55,988 bases of DNA from an uncultured Atopobium sp. Lineage in GTDB: Bacteria; Actinomycetota; Coriobacteriia; Coriobacteriales; Atopobiaceae. Under the pieces are notes generated by a model, which searched no databases, had not been told where the DNA came from, and saw only the letters and a program-made list of their open reading frames with translations. The stretch lies in assembly GCA_937997345.1 (NCBI GenBank), contig CALKTD010000005.1:1-55988 (forward strand), given 5' to 3'. Of the stretch, positions 24,127 through 32,834 are shown one piece after another; within the stretch, counting starts at the first letter, position 1; every line of letters begins with the position of its first letter. The position numbers and the translations under genes were made by a program.

Positions 24127-25305
24127 CTATTTCTTACCAGAGCCACCTTTGCCGCCACCATTTCCTGAAGAGCTGCCACCATTTCCAGATGAACCGCTGC
24201 CAGAACCAGAAGAAGTAGGCGTTACCAGCTTAAAGCCACCCTTACCATCTGGCTGCCAAGGGAACTCAGCCTTTGGTGGATACTCATATTTAGCCCAATT
24301 ATCCTCGCGGTGATTAATGAGAGCAAACTTAAGAGTGTAATTAGGGATATCAATGCTAAGGAGTTTCTTATCCTCCTCAGTAGTGTATAGAACAGACTGA
24401 GAAATATCCTCATCTGCCGAGAAACCCATAGCAAGAATAGGGAAAGAGAGACCGTCTTCAGAAGGCTCTTCTGCAACAATCTGAATAGGAGCAACACTAC
24501 CGTCTGGATAGAATAATGCAGCATTTCCATCCTTATGAGCAGAGAAGGTATACGCTGCACCCGAGCCCTTATTCATAGACTCAATCTGATTACTGGTCAG
24601 ATCTTCTTTAGAGCCATCTGCATAGTGCAGGCCAAAGAGATAATACGTACCTGGAATAGTGGCAGCAAAATTGACTACCTGGCCATCAATATAAGCAATC
24701 TGTGAAGTATCGTCTGGATTGTCAGAAAGTTTTTTGAAATTAAACGTAATCTCACTCTTGGCATCGCTATACTTCAGATAGTTGTTGTCGTCCTTATCAA
24801 AAAACATTGGCACACTATCGCCATCATCATACGTACATTGAATGGCAACAGTTCCTTTTGCTTCCCACTTACCGTCATTCTTCACACCTTTAAAATTATG
24901 CATGAAGAATGTGCCGTCTTCTTTGAATGAATAGTAAAGAACGGTTCCATCGTTATAGCCCTGATTAAGCATACCACCATGGTCAAAGGTTTTGCCTTCC
25001 TTTGATCCACCTTTAGTTCCAACACCATTGTCAACACACCAGACGCCAGTAATAATCTTAGAAAGATCTCCGGTTAGCGTTGGATTATCTGGAGTCTCCT
25101 CAAGCTTCACAAGGCTTGAATGAGAAGGCGTATCCCCAGTACCGCCCTGACCGCCATTCTGAGAATCTTGACCAGCTCCACCAAGAACTGAATCAGGATT
25201 CAAGATTGCCTGAAGGACATCACTATTACAAGCAGCAAGCGTGCTAGCAGCACCACCTGCAGCCAATCCCGCAAAAGCGCGGCGAGTAATCATCTCTTTG
25301 TTCAT
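24127..25305 (-). CDS. Tat-type lipoprotein of unknown function
   Basis: 392 aa. The N-terminus carries a twin-arginine motif TRRAFAG, a short hydrophobic stretch and a lipobox STLAAC, so it is likely exported folded by Tat and lipid-anchored at Cys26. A Gly/Gln-rich linker follows, then a beta-rich body with repeats of the type GTVLYYSFKEDGTFF and GTYYLFGLHYADGS that recall lipocalin-like blocks. The C-terminus is a low-complexity Gly/Ser tail ending in lysines. The ATG at 25305 has GGAGG upstream. I do not recognise a named family; a surface role is inferred. Confidence 0.85.
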   Translation of the reverse strand: MNKEMITRRAFAGLAAGGAASTLAACNSDVLQAILNPDSVLGGAGQDSQNGGQGGTGDTPSHSSLVKLEETPDNPTLTGDLSKIITGVWCVDNGVGTKGGSKEGKTFDHGGMLNQGYNDGTVLYYSFKEDGTFFMHNFKGVKNDGKWEAKGTVAIQCTYDDGDSVPMFFDKDDNNYLKYSDAKSEITFNFKKLSDNPDDTSQIAYIDGQVVNFAATIPGTYYLFGLHYADGSKEDLTSNQIESMNKGSGAAYTFSAHKDGNAALFYPDGSVAPIQIVAEEPSEDGLSFPILAMGFSADEDISQSVLYTTEEDKKLLSIDIPNYTLKFALINHREDNWAKYEYPPKAEFPWQPDGKGGFKLVTPTSSGSGSGSSGNGGSSSGNGGGKGGSGKK

Positions 25306-25404
25306 ATGTTCCTCCTATAAGCGTATGGGAGTCCCAACTTTTTATATTCTACTTGAAACGAGTCAAATGTTATAGATTAAGCTGCATTCGACTCATTTAT
25401 CATC

Positions 25405-26403
25405 CTACTTTGTATGAGGAAGATGAGAGGTAATCAATGTCATATTTCCCGAGAAGTGCAGATCACCAGAATGTGCAGGAGCAATAAAATGTGAGCCCTT
25501 ATAAAGCGTATGTTCACATCCCTTGCCATCATCAGCAGAAACTGTTCCTTCTCCCTCAATAACACTTACGCACATAAAAGACCATGGCTGTGCAATAGTT
25601 TTTGACTCATGAATCTCATATTTTTCTACCGAGAAATATTTGCAGCTCATAAGCTCAGTTTTACCGTCAATTTTTGGAGCAGTAATTTCTCCAGATGTTG
25701 GAACTTCCTGTGCGTAATCGATAACCTCAAGACTCTGTGCTAGATGCAAATCACGAGGTTTGCCATCGTCTCCTAAACGATCATAGTCATACACACGATA
25801 CGTAATATCTGAACTCTGCTGCGTTTCAAGAATAAGCGTACCCGTTCTAATGGCGTGAACGGTTCCAGGATCAATCCTAAAGAAATCTCCAGCATTGATT
25901 GGCACGTAATTAAGCAGTTCAGACCACTTTCCCTGCTCAACCATGGCTGCAAACTCCTCTTTTGAGGAAGCATTCTGGCCAACAACAATATCACCATTCT
26001 CTTTTGCATCAAGAATGTACCAGCACTCAGACTTTCCTAGAGAGCCATTCTCATGCTCTGCAGCATACTCATCATCTGGATGAACCTGAACAGAGAGGTC
26101 ATCTTTTGCGTCAAGAATTTTAATAAGAAGCGGAAAACGGTCTCCCTCTGCATTACCAAAAAGCTCTCGATGCGTTGACCAAAGCTCCGAAAGAGTTTTG
26201 CCAGCATATGCACCAGAGGCAACTTCACAGTCTCCGCTAGGATGTGCGCTAATTGCCCAGCACTCTCCTACTGAGCCTTCGGGGATATTGTAACCATACT
26301 CTTCAGCAAGTCTTCTTCCACCCCAAATCTTATTGTGAAAAAGAGGCTTAAAAAAGATAAGGTCGTTATATGGCCTGTCTGTGTTTTTATCTAAATCTAG
26401 CAT
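25405..26403 (-). CDS. manA: mannose-6-phosphate isomerase, class I
   Basis: 332 aa cupin-fold isomerase. It shows KIWGGRRLAEEYGYNIP, GECWAISAHPSG, LIKILDAKDDLSVQVHPDDEYA (zinc ligands) and PGTVHAIRTGTLILETQQSSDITYRVYDYDR, all hallmarks of the Firmicutes-type ManA. It interconverts mannose 6-phosphate and fructose 6-phosphate. The second of two adjacent ATGs is preferred because AAGGAG then has a normal spacing. It is transcribed apart from the PTS genes. Confidence 0.94.
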   Translation of the reverse strand: MLDLDKNTDRPYNDLIFFKPLFHNKIWGGRRLAEEYGYNIPEGSVGECWAISAHPSGDCEVASGAYAGKTLSELWSTHRELFGNAEGDRFPLLIKILDAKDDLSVQVHPDDEYAAEHENGSLGKSECWYILDAKENGDIVVGQNASSKEEFAAMVEQGKWSELLNYVPINAGDFFRIDPGTVHAIRTGTLILETQQSSDITYRVYDYDRLGDDGKPRDLHLAQSLEVIDYAQEVPTSGEITAPKIDGKTELMSCKYFSVEKYEIHESKTIAQPWSFMCVSVIEGEGTVSADDGKGCEHTLYKGSHFIAPAHSGDLHFSGNMTLITSHLPHTK

Positions 26404-26509
26404 CATAGCTCCTTATATACAGTGCATACATGCTTCTTTATAGCTAACAACTCTATAGTCTAGCGGATTCCAACTGCTTAAATGCCGACTCATTTAACTG
26501 CTATTGATT

Positions 26510-26519
26510 GGGTTTCTCG
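26510..26519 (-). repeat. copy of the CGAGAAACCC word
   Basis: Plus strand GGGTTTCTCG followed by CTAAC, between manA and the lipoprotein terminator. Confidence 0.55.
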
Positions 26520-26527
26520 CTAACAAA

Positions 26528-26555
26528 AAAGGCTCAGACAAAAAGCTGAGCCTTT
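26528..26555 (-). terminator. intrinsic terminator of the polyQ lipoprotein gene
   Basis: Arms AAAGGCTCAG / CTGAGCCTTT with an 8-base loop, continuing TTTG on the minus strand, about 25 bases past the stop codon. Confidence 0.85.
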
Positions 26556-26578
26556 GCAGTCAACGAACTAAGTAAACC

Positions 26579-27190
26579 TTAGAACATAACGTTGAAGGAA
26601 TCCATGCTGTAGTCAGAACCATAAAGAGCAAGGATGGTACCACGAATGGTTGCAGATGCATCCATCTTTACGCCTGGATCAAAGAATGCGAAGCCCTTGG
26701 TAGTTGCGTTAGGAGCTGCGTTAACAAACAGGTTCAGCTCATCCTTGCCAACAGTGGTGTCGGAGGTCTGAATGAAGATGTTGGTATCGGTCTTGTTGAC
26801 AACCTCTACCAGATAGCCGTTAGAGTTCTCAAAGTCAACGCCAATACCGGTAACGGTAACGGTAATCTTATCGGTATCAATAAGAACCTCGGTCTTATCG
26901 CCAGTCTTCTTAACATCATCAACGTACTTCTGAGTGTTGGTAATCTGCTCGGAAGTGTTGTGCTTGTCCATCAGAGAATCGTAGAGCTTCTGGGAATCAG
27001 AGTCACCAGCACGAGTATCTGAAGGCTTGGTTGCAGTATTTGCATCAGGCTTAGTTTGCTGCTGTTGTTGCTGCTGACCACCGCCAGTAGTGGTTCCTGT
27101 ATCAGAAAGGCTAGGAATGAGATTGCAGCCCGCAAGAGCAAAAACTGCGGAAGCGGAGGCTACTACGAGGCCGAGCTTATTAAACTTCAT
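26579..27190 (-). CDS. secreted lipoprotein with polyglutamine linker
   Basis: 203 aa. A lipoprotein signal peptide MKFNKLGLVVASASAVFALAGC gives a lipid-anchored Cys22 (seen in parts: ALAGC lipobox). A Gly/Thr stretch and seven glutamines in a row, encoded by CAG/CAA codons, form a flexible linker. The body (about 100-203) has strands such as ITVTVTGIGVDFENSNGYLVEV and LNLFVNAAP, an immunoglobulin-like pattern as in DUF4352/DUF5067-type telokin-like lipoproteins. AAAGGAG precedes the ATG and a good promoter lies upstream. Function unknown; likely displayed at the cell surface. Confidence 0.87.
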   Translation of the reverse strand: MKFNKLGLVVASASAVFALAGCNLIPSLSDTGTTTGGGQQQQQQQTKPDANTATKPSDTRAGDSDSQKLYDSLMDKHNTSEQITNTQKYVDDVKKTGDKTEVLIDTDKITVTVTGIGVDFENSNGYLVEVVNKTDTNIFIQTSDTTVGKDELNLFVNAAPNATTKGFAFFDPGVKMDASATIRGTILALYGSDYSMDSFNVMF

Positions 27191-27224
27191 AAAGGTCTCC
27201 TTTGGTTTTTGTTTACCTTTATTA

Positions 27225-27254
27225 AGAATAGCTAAATTAAGTAGATTTTGTCAA
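27225..27254 (-). promoter_or_regulatory. sigma-70-like promoter of the polyQ lipoprotein gene
   Basis: On the minus strand TTGACA (27249-27254) and TATTCT (27225-27230) are 18 bases apart, about 35 bases before the start codon. Confidence 0.65.
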
Positions 27255-27275
27255 TTTTTATGCACAGATGAGCAT

Positions 27276-27896
27276 CTAATGTTCCTCAATCAAGGCTTTA
27301 ATGCCGCCTTGCGTAAACATGACTGCTGAATTAATGTGACCGTCAGCCTCTTCACGAGTCTCATCATTTTTAAGAATATTGACAATGGTGGTCATCTCAG
27401 TTTGTGCAAGCCAGGTAATAATAAACTCATCATAGGGCTTAACCTGCGCAACATTGGGATAAAGAATAGCTCTGATTGTTGCAGAGATAACCTCAGTCAA
27501 TTCTTCAAAGAAATGAACGACGTGCGGGTTTTCTCGGTTGTTCACAAGAATCTGCACCACGTACCTATTGCCGTACAGAAGGTCCAAGAATTTCTCGAGC
27601 GTTTCTGCATTGCCCAAAAGAGTGTCTTCAAGATTTCTTTCTCCGAAGACCAGCAGATGGTCTTTGTAATCCTCAAGAATCTGAACTGCGCCTTCAGTAA
27701 CAGGGATCAAAACATTCTTAAAGAGGTCCTCTTTGTTATCAAAGAAGAAATAAAGGGCGCCCGTGGTAACACCTACGTGTGCACAAATCTGTCTCAGTGA
27801 AGCTTTATCGTATCCCTGTAAAGCAAACTCTTGCTCTGCGGATTTAAGAAGCCTGTGACGTGTGTCACAACTTTCTGTTTGTGGTCGCCTCGACAT
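27276..27896 (-). CDS. TetR/AcrR family transcriptional regulator
   Basis: 206 aa. The N-terminal helix-turn-helix is canonical: RHRLLKSAEQEFALQGYDKASLRQI, then CAHVGVTTGALYFFFDNKEDLF (about 13-60). The C-terminal ligand domain is helical and not assignable. AAAGGAG precedes the ATG. No transporter or enzyme gene is adjacent in divergent orientation, so its target is unknown; the neighbouring lipoprotein gene is downstream on the same strand but has its own promoter. Confidence 0.9.
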   Translation of the reverse strand: MSRRPQTESCDTRHRLLKSAEQEFALQGYDKASLRQICAHVGVTTGALYFFFDNKEDLFKNVLIPVTEGAVQILEDYKDHLLVFGERNLEDTLLGNAETLEKFLDLLYGNRYVVQILVNNRENPHVVHFFEELTEVISATIRAILYPNVAQVKPYDEFIITWLAQTEMTTIVNILKNDETREEADGHINSAVMFTQGGIKALIEEH

Positions 27897-28096
27897 TGCT
27901 GCCGCTCCTTTATAAATGTTTTAAATCCCCTTGTAATAAGGAGATTTCCCCAAATCAATACTAGCTTGTTTTAAGGGAACATATAACAGAAAGTTAACTA
28001 ATTATGCAGAAATCTATAAGCGTTACATAACAACTTTTGTGATATTTACTTAACTCTTTGATATTGATTAGACGAGAAACACGTCAGAGGCATAAT

Positions 28097-28127
28097 AAAA
28101 CCCTGCTATGTTACATAACAGGGTTTT
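28097..28127 (-). terminator. intrinsic terminator of the small Cys-rich gene
   Basis: Arms AAAACCCTG / CAGGGTTTT with an inner TATG/CATA pairing form one long stem just past the stop codon at 28139. The minus strand ends in GGGTTTTATTAT. Confidence 0.75.
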
Positions 28128-28138
28128 AAGACATACCG

Positions 28139-28387
28139 TTAACCCAAATTATCCTTACGCTTAATAAATTCTCCACAGATATATGACTTCCTCAGATACT
28201 CGCGATTAAACGGATCTTTGACGGGAACAAAATCCTCTGGAGACTTAGCAAAGTGCATGGCAAAAAGCTCATGGATATGTGGATCAGCCAGCAAATAGCC
28301 GCGCGAGCAGTACGCCTGGTACATCTGGGCGTCCTCGTTAAATTTGAACGAGCTAAAAGCGCAGTCTGAACAGTGTAGTCCAGCCAT
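28139..28387 (-). CDS. small cysteine-rich protein of unknown function
   Basis: 82 aa. Cysteines are in HCSDCAF, QAYCSRG and YICGEF, with histidines in the middle (DPHIHELFAMHF), so metal binding is plausible. No family is recognised. The start at 28387 is preferred over an ATG three codons earlier because GGAG would touch the earlier one. A terminator follows at once. It is in a relatively AT-rich stretch with two regulators nearby. Confidence 0.65.
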   Translation of the reverse strand: MAGLHCSDCAFSSFKFNEDAQMYQAYCSRGYLLADPHIHELFAMHFAKSPEDFVPVKDPFNREYLRKSYICGEFIKRKDNLG

Positions 28388-28496
28388 CTTGCACATCTCC
28401 TACTCTTCAGATAGCCCCATGCAATCTGAACAACGCTGAATCATACGCGTATACAGCAAGTATGGCATTGTAAACAATAAAAATAGTCAAAAATAC

Positions 28497-28916
28497 TTAT
28501 TCGACGCCAAGAATTTCCGGGAGCGTGTAATCTGAGCCGTTCCCCGAGGAAGCAACAGGTTGGAGGTATTCTCTATTGTCATTTCCGTCATGCATAACAG
28601 TGGGATTTGGAAGATTAACGCCCTCAGCTAAATTCTTCTTCTGCGTCTCTGTGAGCTCTACGCCAGCATCAACAAGATCTTTAAGATGCTCAACCCAGAG
28701 TTGATCAAGACTTAAGGAGAAGAAGTCAGCAATAACCTTTGCTTTATCAAATGAAGGCCACTTACGGCGCTCGGTGCAAATATAAGAGACATACGCACGT
28801 GACCAATGTGAGAATTCGCAGAGGTCTACCTGGCGCTTGCCACTTTCTTGTAACAACCTTGCTACTGTCCTACCCAAACCTGGGTCGGTCTTTTTGGTAA
28901 CACCTGCCTTAGCCAT
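28497..28916 (-). CDS. XRE-like helix-turn-helix protein
   Basis: About 139 aa from the chosen ATG (MAKAGVTKKTDPGLG). Residues 15-70 look like an XRE/Cro helix-turn-helix: LGRTVARLLQESGKRQVDLC, then FSHWSRAYVSYICTERRKWPS and VIADFFSLSLDQLW. The C-terminal half is polar and ends LPEILGVE. The upstream longer frame has no better ribosome site. It may be a phage- or plasmid-type repressor left in the AT-rich segment; target unknown. Confidence 0.7.
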   Translation of the reverse strand: MAKAGVTKKTDPGLGRTVARLLQESGKRQVDLCEFSHWSRAYVSYICTERRKWPSFDKAKVIADFFSLSLDQLWVEHLKDLVDAGVELTETQKKNLAEGVNLPNPTVMHDGNDNREYLQPVASSGNGSDYTLPEILGVE

Positions 28917-28955
28917 CTCACAGCCCCATCTGCTCAAACGATGTCTGAAAAACAC

Positions 28956-29584
28956 GCGTATGTTTTATGCATAGTCCCGTGTTATTACCGTATCATACTA
29001 CACTAAAATATCTTTAGATACAATTTGTTATGTTGTTTTACAAGCGGAAATTTGAAGAAAACTGCATACCTGTTACGTAAATAAATCATAAGTGACCCTG
29101 CCACTTGGAATTAATTGGCTATACAAAAGATATACAAAAATCAATTGCACTATGCAAAATAATGTATCAGCGATTTTCAGCGATAACAAAGAGCCTCTAC
29201 GCCATCTGGCTTTTAAGATTTTAGATGATCTATGCAGCTAATTTCTGACACGTATAAAACCGCAGGAAAATAGCTTAGTAGCTGTATTTTTACTTTTAAA
29301 TACTTGAAATAATGGGTATATCAAAGATAGAGCAAATAACTCTAAAGGGATTGCCATGAGGCAGGGTGACATGTGTGCGACCACGTTAATAGTCGTCCTG
29401 CCTCCATGGCATACGTTGCCTCGCATAACGAGAAATCTAAATGGTCGGGGCCATTCAGTAATGAAATTGAGTGTTGGGGGAACTCAATCTTTCAACGCAA
29501 CGTGTAAACTATTGATAGCAGAAAAAACTTTTTATATATTCGGGAATTAGAAGAATTTTTAAATTCATATAACACCTCCCGATT
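28956..29584. other. AT-rich intergenic region with a structured RNA candidate
   Basis: Some 630 bases without a convincing gene. The first 380 bases are AT-rich and featureless. From about 29350 the composition becomes balanced and strongly self-complementary (separate entry). The short open frames here overlap the stems and are judged non-coding. Confidence 0.6.
29350..29505 (+). ncRNA. candidate structured RNA
   Basis: Stem 1: GCCATGAGGCAGG (29353-29365) pairs with CCTGCCTCCATGGC (29397-29410), one bulge. Next ACGTTGC (29413-29419) pairs with GCAACGT (29497-29503) and encloses three hairpins: CTCG-CATAA-CGAG (29420-29432), AATGG-TCGGGG-CCATT (29440-29455) and TTGAGT-GTTGGGGGA-ACTCAA (29468-29486). 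This is a closed multibranch shape with no known class recognised. The strand is uncertain because stems read equally on both; plus is chosen since the minus strand is the 3' side of the prepilin peptidase gene. No clear terminator follows. Confidence 0.55.
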
Positions 29585-30073
29585 TTAGCGTAAAAATAGC
29601 GCAAGTGCCACACCAAATCCAAGAAATGGTGCAAACGGAAATGTATACATAAATACACTATATGAACTGGTAATTTTTTCTTTATTTCTGTCTTCTCTCT
29701 TTAAAAATTTACGCAAAATAAAGAACAAAAAAGAAAACATAACACCTAAAATATTTGCCGAAAATAAAAAGACAAATGTCTCTTTTATTTCAAGATAAAG
29801 GCATGCTGAGAGAATAAGTTTAATATCTCCCCCTCCCAGAGAAGACACATGACCTATAAATTTTGTAACTATGCCTACCATAACCAACACACATATAACA
29901 AATAACTCACTCCATAATGCATTCATCAGTAACTCAGTGCGATTTTCATTTACTGCAAGCCAAATAGGCCATGAAATAGCAAGCAAAATAGGGATTCTAT
30001 TTGGAATAGTGCGATTTCGCATATCCGATATTGAAGCCCAAATATACATGACAAGAATAACCAACTCTCTCAT
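29585..30073 (-). CDS. A24 family prepilin peptidase (TadV/CpaA-like)
   Basis: 162 aa integral membrane aspartyl protease with about five hydrophobic segments. The two catalytic aspartates are in SDMRNRTIPN (about residue 18) and the GxGD motif SLGGGDIKL (about 80). It lacks the N-terminal methylase domain of PilD, as in TadV/CpaA. The start at 30073 has GAGGAGG upstream. It would process pilin-like precursors of Tad pili or competence pseudopili. No pilin, ATPase or secretin gene is adjacent, so the partners must be elsewhere. Confidence 0.88.
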   Translation of the reverse strand: MRELVILVMYIWASISDMRNRTIPNRIPILLAISWPIWLAVNENRTELLMNALWSELFVICVLVMVGIVTKFIGHVSSLGGGDIKLILSACLYLEIKETFVFLFSANILGVMFSFLFFILRKFLKREDRNKEKITSSYSVFMYTFPFAPFLGFGVALALFLR

Positions 30074-30175
30074 AGACACCTCCTCAGTCAACCCTAGCAA
30101 CATGGACAAGGATCAACTTTCCACACAGGTGCCGTTATTTAACTTATTGATGTAACAAGCTGAACATTCAACGTT

Positions 30176-30183
30176 CTTCTCGC
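30176..30183 (-). repeat. copy of the GGCGAGAA word upstream of pth2
   Basis: TTCTCGCC in the divergent gap between the prepilin peptidase and pth2 genes. Confidence 0.5.
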
Positions 30184-30290
30184 CGCTCTTGGTTTTAGAG
30201 AGTCTTTTTGATCCTTCGAGATTTTCTTTTGACAAAAATCGGAAAGCCGTGAATGGTACACTTAGCACTCAGTTTCTAGAAAGGTCTTTC

Positions 30291-30731
30291 ATGCCAAGCT
30301 CTTCGTATAAATCAAAACAAATGATTGTTATTCGTCGCGATCTTAAGATGCGAAAAGGAAAAATTGCTGCTCAAGCAAGCCATGCATGTGTTGAAGTCAC
30401 GCTGATGGCACTTGCAAAAGAGCGTCGACTTGATCAAGTTCGTGTCACCGATGATCAGAATTGGGTCTATTTGGACCATGCTGATGAAGATTCCTCTGCA
30501 ATCACTAACTGGTTTGATGCTGGCGTTGCAAAAGTATGTGTCTACGTTGATTCTGAAGAAGCGTTGCTTGAGCTTGCCGCTGAGGGAAAAGCTCGTGGCT
30601 TTGTCGTGGCCCTTATTAGGGACGCGGGCTTTACCGAGTTCCATGGAGAACCAACATTTACCTGCCTGGCATTTGAGCCACTTGCCGCAGAAGATATTGA
30701 CCCGTTAACGGGCGAGTTGCCTTTATACTAG
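30291..30731 (+). CDS. peptidyl-tRNA hydrolase, PTH2 family
   Basis: 146 aa. The sequence KQMIVIRRDLKMRKGKIAAQASHACVE is the hallmark of the archaeal/eukaryotic-type enzyme Pth2; FDAGVAKVCVYVDSEEALLEL, VVALIRDAGFTEF and TFTCLAFEPL follow in the family order. It hydrolyses peptidyl-tRNA released from ribosomes. The ATG at 30291 has AAAGGT upstream and fits the family length of about 120-140; the longer frame adds no domain. Pth2 is uncommon in bacteria. Together with the decayed Pth1 fragment at the left edge it suggests replacement of one enzyme type by another. Confidence 0.9.
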   Translation: MPSSSYKSKQMIVIRRDLKMRKGKIAAQASHACVEVTLMALAKERRLDQVRVTDDQNWVYLDHADEDSSAITNWFDAGVAKVCVYVDSEEALLELAAEGKARGFVVALIRDAGFTEFHGEPTFTCLAFEPLAAEDIDPLTGELPLY

Positions 30732-30798
30732 GCGCTCTGCGTCCGTACTAGCAAGCTGGCACTGTCCTAGTAAGTTGTCTCTGTCCAGACGAGGATGC

Positions 30799-31248
30799 CT
30801 ACATTAAGAAGGTATGACTCATGACCTCGTCAAAGATAGTAGTAACTACAAACATACCAATTGATGCATAAAGGATTGCGGCTTGCCACGAAAGGTGATT
30901 AGTCTCGATTTTTGAAATGCGAGGATCAAGCTTTCCTTCTTTAAGGCTGATGGGGTCATCAATATCACGCGTAAAGCCCATCTGACGGTCCTCGTACTCT
31001 TTTCCGCTAAAGAGCAGGCCAACGCCGCAAGCAATAATTCCCAAAGAAGAAATGACGTACATGACACGGCGCACCCAGTCGATGCCCGTAAACATATCCA
31101 TACCGCTGGTAAAGTACGCAAATGCAAAGATAACAGCACTCATTCCAGCTGCTGTAAGACAACCATAACCAAATGCACGTAAGGCACTGAAAGCTAGCTC
31201 TTTGAACCTCTCGCCACGAGAAGGTATTTGTGAAAACTTGCTATCCAT
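30799..31248 (-). CDS. small membrane protein of unknown function
   Basis: 149 aa with three predicted membrane helices: FGYGCLTAAGMSAVIFAFAYF (about 28-48), VMYVISSLGIIACGVGLLF (about 62-80) and AAILYASIGMFVVTTIFDEV near the C-terminus. A charged cytoplasmic loop separates helices 2 and 3. AAGGAG lies six bases before the ATG at 31248. It is convergent with pth2 and divergent from the DUF1846 gene. No family recognised. Confidence 0.78.
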   Translation of the reverse strand: MDSKFSQIPSRGERFKELAFSALRAFGYGCLTAAGMSAVIFAFAYFTSGMDMFTGIDWVRRVMYVISSLGIIACGVGLLFSGKEYEDRQMGFTRDIDDPISLKEGKLDPRISKIETNHLSWQAAILYASIGMFVVTTIFDEVMSHTFLM

Positions 31249-31352
31249 ACACAACTCCTTGGTTGTTTATTTGTTTTCTGTATAGCTTATAGCGTATAGG
31301 AAGTCTTCGCTTGATGATACAATTTCTACAGTAAATCTTGGCAGGAGGACGC

Positions 31353-32834
31353 ATGCGTATCGGCTTTGATAACGAGAAGTACATCACTATGCAGGCGGAT
31401 CGAATTCACCAGCGTATCAGTGAGTTTGGCGGCAAGCTCTACCTTGAGTTTGGCGGAAAACTGCTTGACGACAACCACGCTTCTCGCATCCTCCCTGGAT
31501 TTGCTCCAGATGCAAAAGCCCAGATGCTTCAGCAGCTTGCTCACGAGGCAGAGGTTGTTTTTGCCATCAACGCAAACGACATTGAAAACGGCAAGCGCAG
31601 AAGCGATATTGGTGTTACCTATGCTGATGATGTGCTAAGGCTTATGGACATCTTCCGTGCTCGTGGTCTTGCTATCGGCGGCGTTGTCATTACGCAATAC
31701 TCTGGCCAGCCAAAGGCAAAGGCTTATCGCGCGCGCCTGGAAAACATGGGCATTGCTGTATACCGTCACTACCCCATTGAGGGCTACCCTTCCAATATTG
31801 ACCTGATTGTCTCGGCGGAGGGCTACGGTAAAAACGAGTACGTCAAGACTACGCATCCTCTGGTAGTTGTAACAGCACCTGGTCCCGGCTCTGGCAAGCT
31901 TGCTGTCTGCCTCTCTCAGCTCTACAACGAGAACGCCCGTGGAGTCCGCGCAGGTTATGCAAAGTTTGAAACTTTCCCTGTTTGGAACCTTCCGCTCAAG
32001 CACCCCGTAAACGTTGCCTACGAGGCAGCTACAGCAGACTTGGGCGACAACAACATCATCGATCCGTATCACCTTGAGGCTCACGGCGAGGTCACCGTTA
32101 ACTACAACCGCGACGTTGAGGCTTTCCCGGTGCTCAAGGCTATGATGGAGAAAATTGCAGGTACCAGCCCGTATCAGTCTCCAACCGATATGGGCGTCAA
32201 TATGGTTGGCAACTGCATTATTGATGATGAGGTTTGCCAGGAAGCTTCAAAGGCAGAGATTGTACGCAGGTGGTTTAGGGCTGCCGAGAAACTCGAGCGT
32301 ACTGGTATGGGTGAACGTGAACTTACAAAGATTAATCTGTTGATGAAAGACGTTAACGTTGACCAGAACTTCTCGCCAGCTCATGCGGCTTGTTTGCATA
32401 AAGCAGAAGAGACAGGAAAGCTTGCGGGCGCTATGGTTATGCCTGACGGCACCATTATTACTGGCAAGACTTCGGAGCTTTTAGGTGCGCCAGCGTCGCT
32501 TTTACTCAACGCCCTCAAATACGTAGTTGGTATTGAGAAGAAAACGTTCATTGTCTCAAATGAGGTCCTAAGGCCCATTTGCGCACTAAAAGAGAGCAAC
32601 TTTAAGCTGGCTCGCACCAGCCTCTGCGCTGACGAGATGCTTATTGCACTCTCTATCAGCTCAATTACCAATCCATTGGCCGGAAAAGCCGTTGATGCCA
32701 CGCAACTACTCCGTGGATGCGACGCGTATTTCTCGTCAATTATTCCAAGCGACGACGAGTCCATCTATCATAAGCTGGGCATTAACGTATGTTGCGAGCC
32801 AATTTTTGAACAAGGACAATTCTTTCACCAGTGA
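31353..32834 (+). CDS. DUF1846 family protein
   Basis: 493 aa. It starts MRIGFDNEKYITMQADRI and has the conserved FGGKLYLEFGGKLLDDNHASRILPGF block, GVTYADDVLRLMDIF and the P-loop-like TAPGPGSGKLAVCLSQLY, all of which define DUF1846, a widely conserved but poorly characterised bacterial family of about 500 aa. The nucleotide-binding inference rests on GPGSGK only. An AGGAGG ribosome site precedes the ATG. The stop codon overlaps the GTG of the lysozyme gene (GTGA), so the two are co-translated. Confidence 0.93.
   Translation: MRIGFDNEKYITMQADRIHQRISEFGGKLYLEFGGKLLDDNHASRILPGFAPDAKAQMLQQLAHEAEVVFAINANDIENGKRRSDIGVTYADDVLRLMDIFRARGLAIGGVVITQYSGQPKAKAYRARLENMGIAVYRHYPIEGYPSNIDLIVSAEGYGKNEYVKTTHPLVVVTAPGPGSGKLAVCLSQLYNENARGVRAGYAKFETFPVWNLPLKHPVNVAYEAATADLGDNNIIDPYHLEAHGEVTVNYNRDVEAFPVLKAMMEKIAGTSPYQSPTDMGVNMVGNCIIDDEVCQEASKAEIVRRWFRAAEKLERTGMGERELTKINLLMKDVNVDQNFSPAHAACLHKAEETGKLAGAMVMPDGTIITGKTSELLGAPASLLLNALKYVVGIEKKTFIVSNEVLRPICALKESNFKLARTSLCADEMLIALSISSITNPLAGKAVDATQLLRGCDAYFSSIIPSDDESIYHKLGINVCCEPIFEQGQFFHQ

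Noticed and set aside
26579..27190. CAG/CAA run as a meaningful microsatellite
   Set aside because: It encodes only seven glutamines in a lipoprotein linker; too short to claim phase variation, and the unit is a codon so length changes keep frame.
29238..29550. Two small frames (62 and 64 aa) on opposite strands
   Set aside because: Both overlap the stems of the structured RNA candidate; neither has a ribosome site or protein-like composition.
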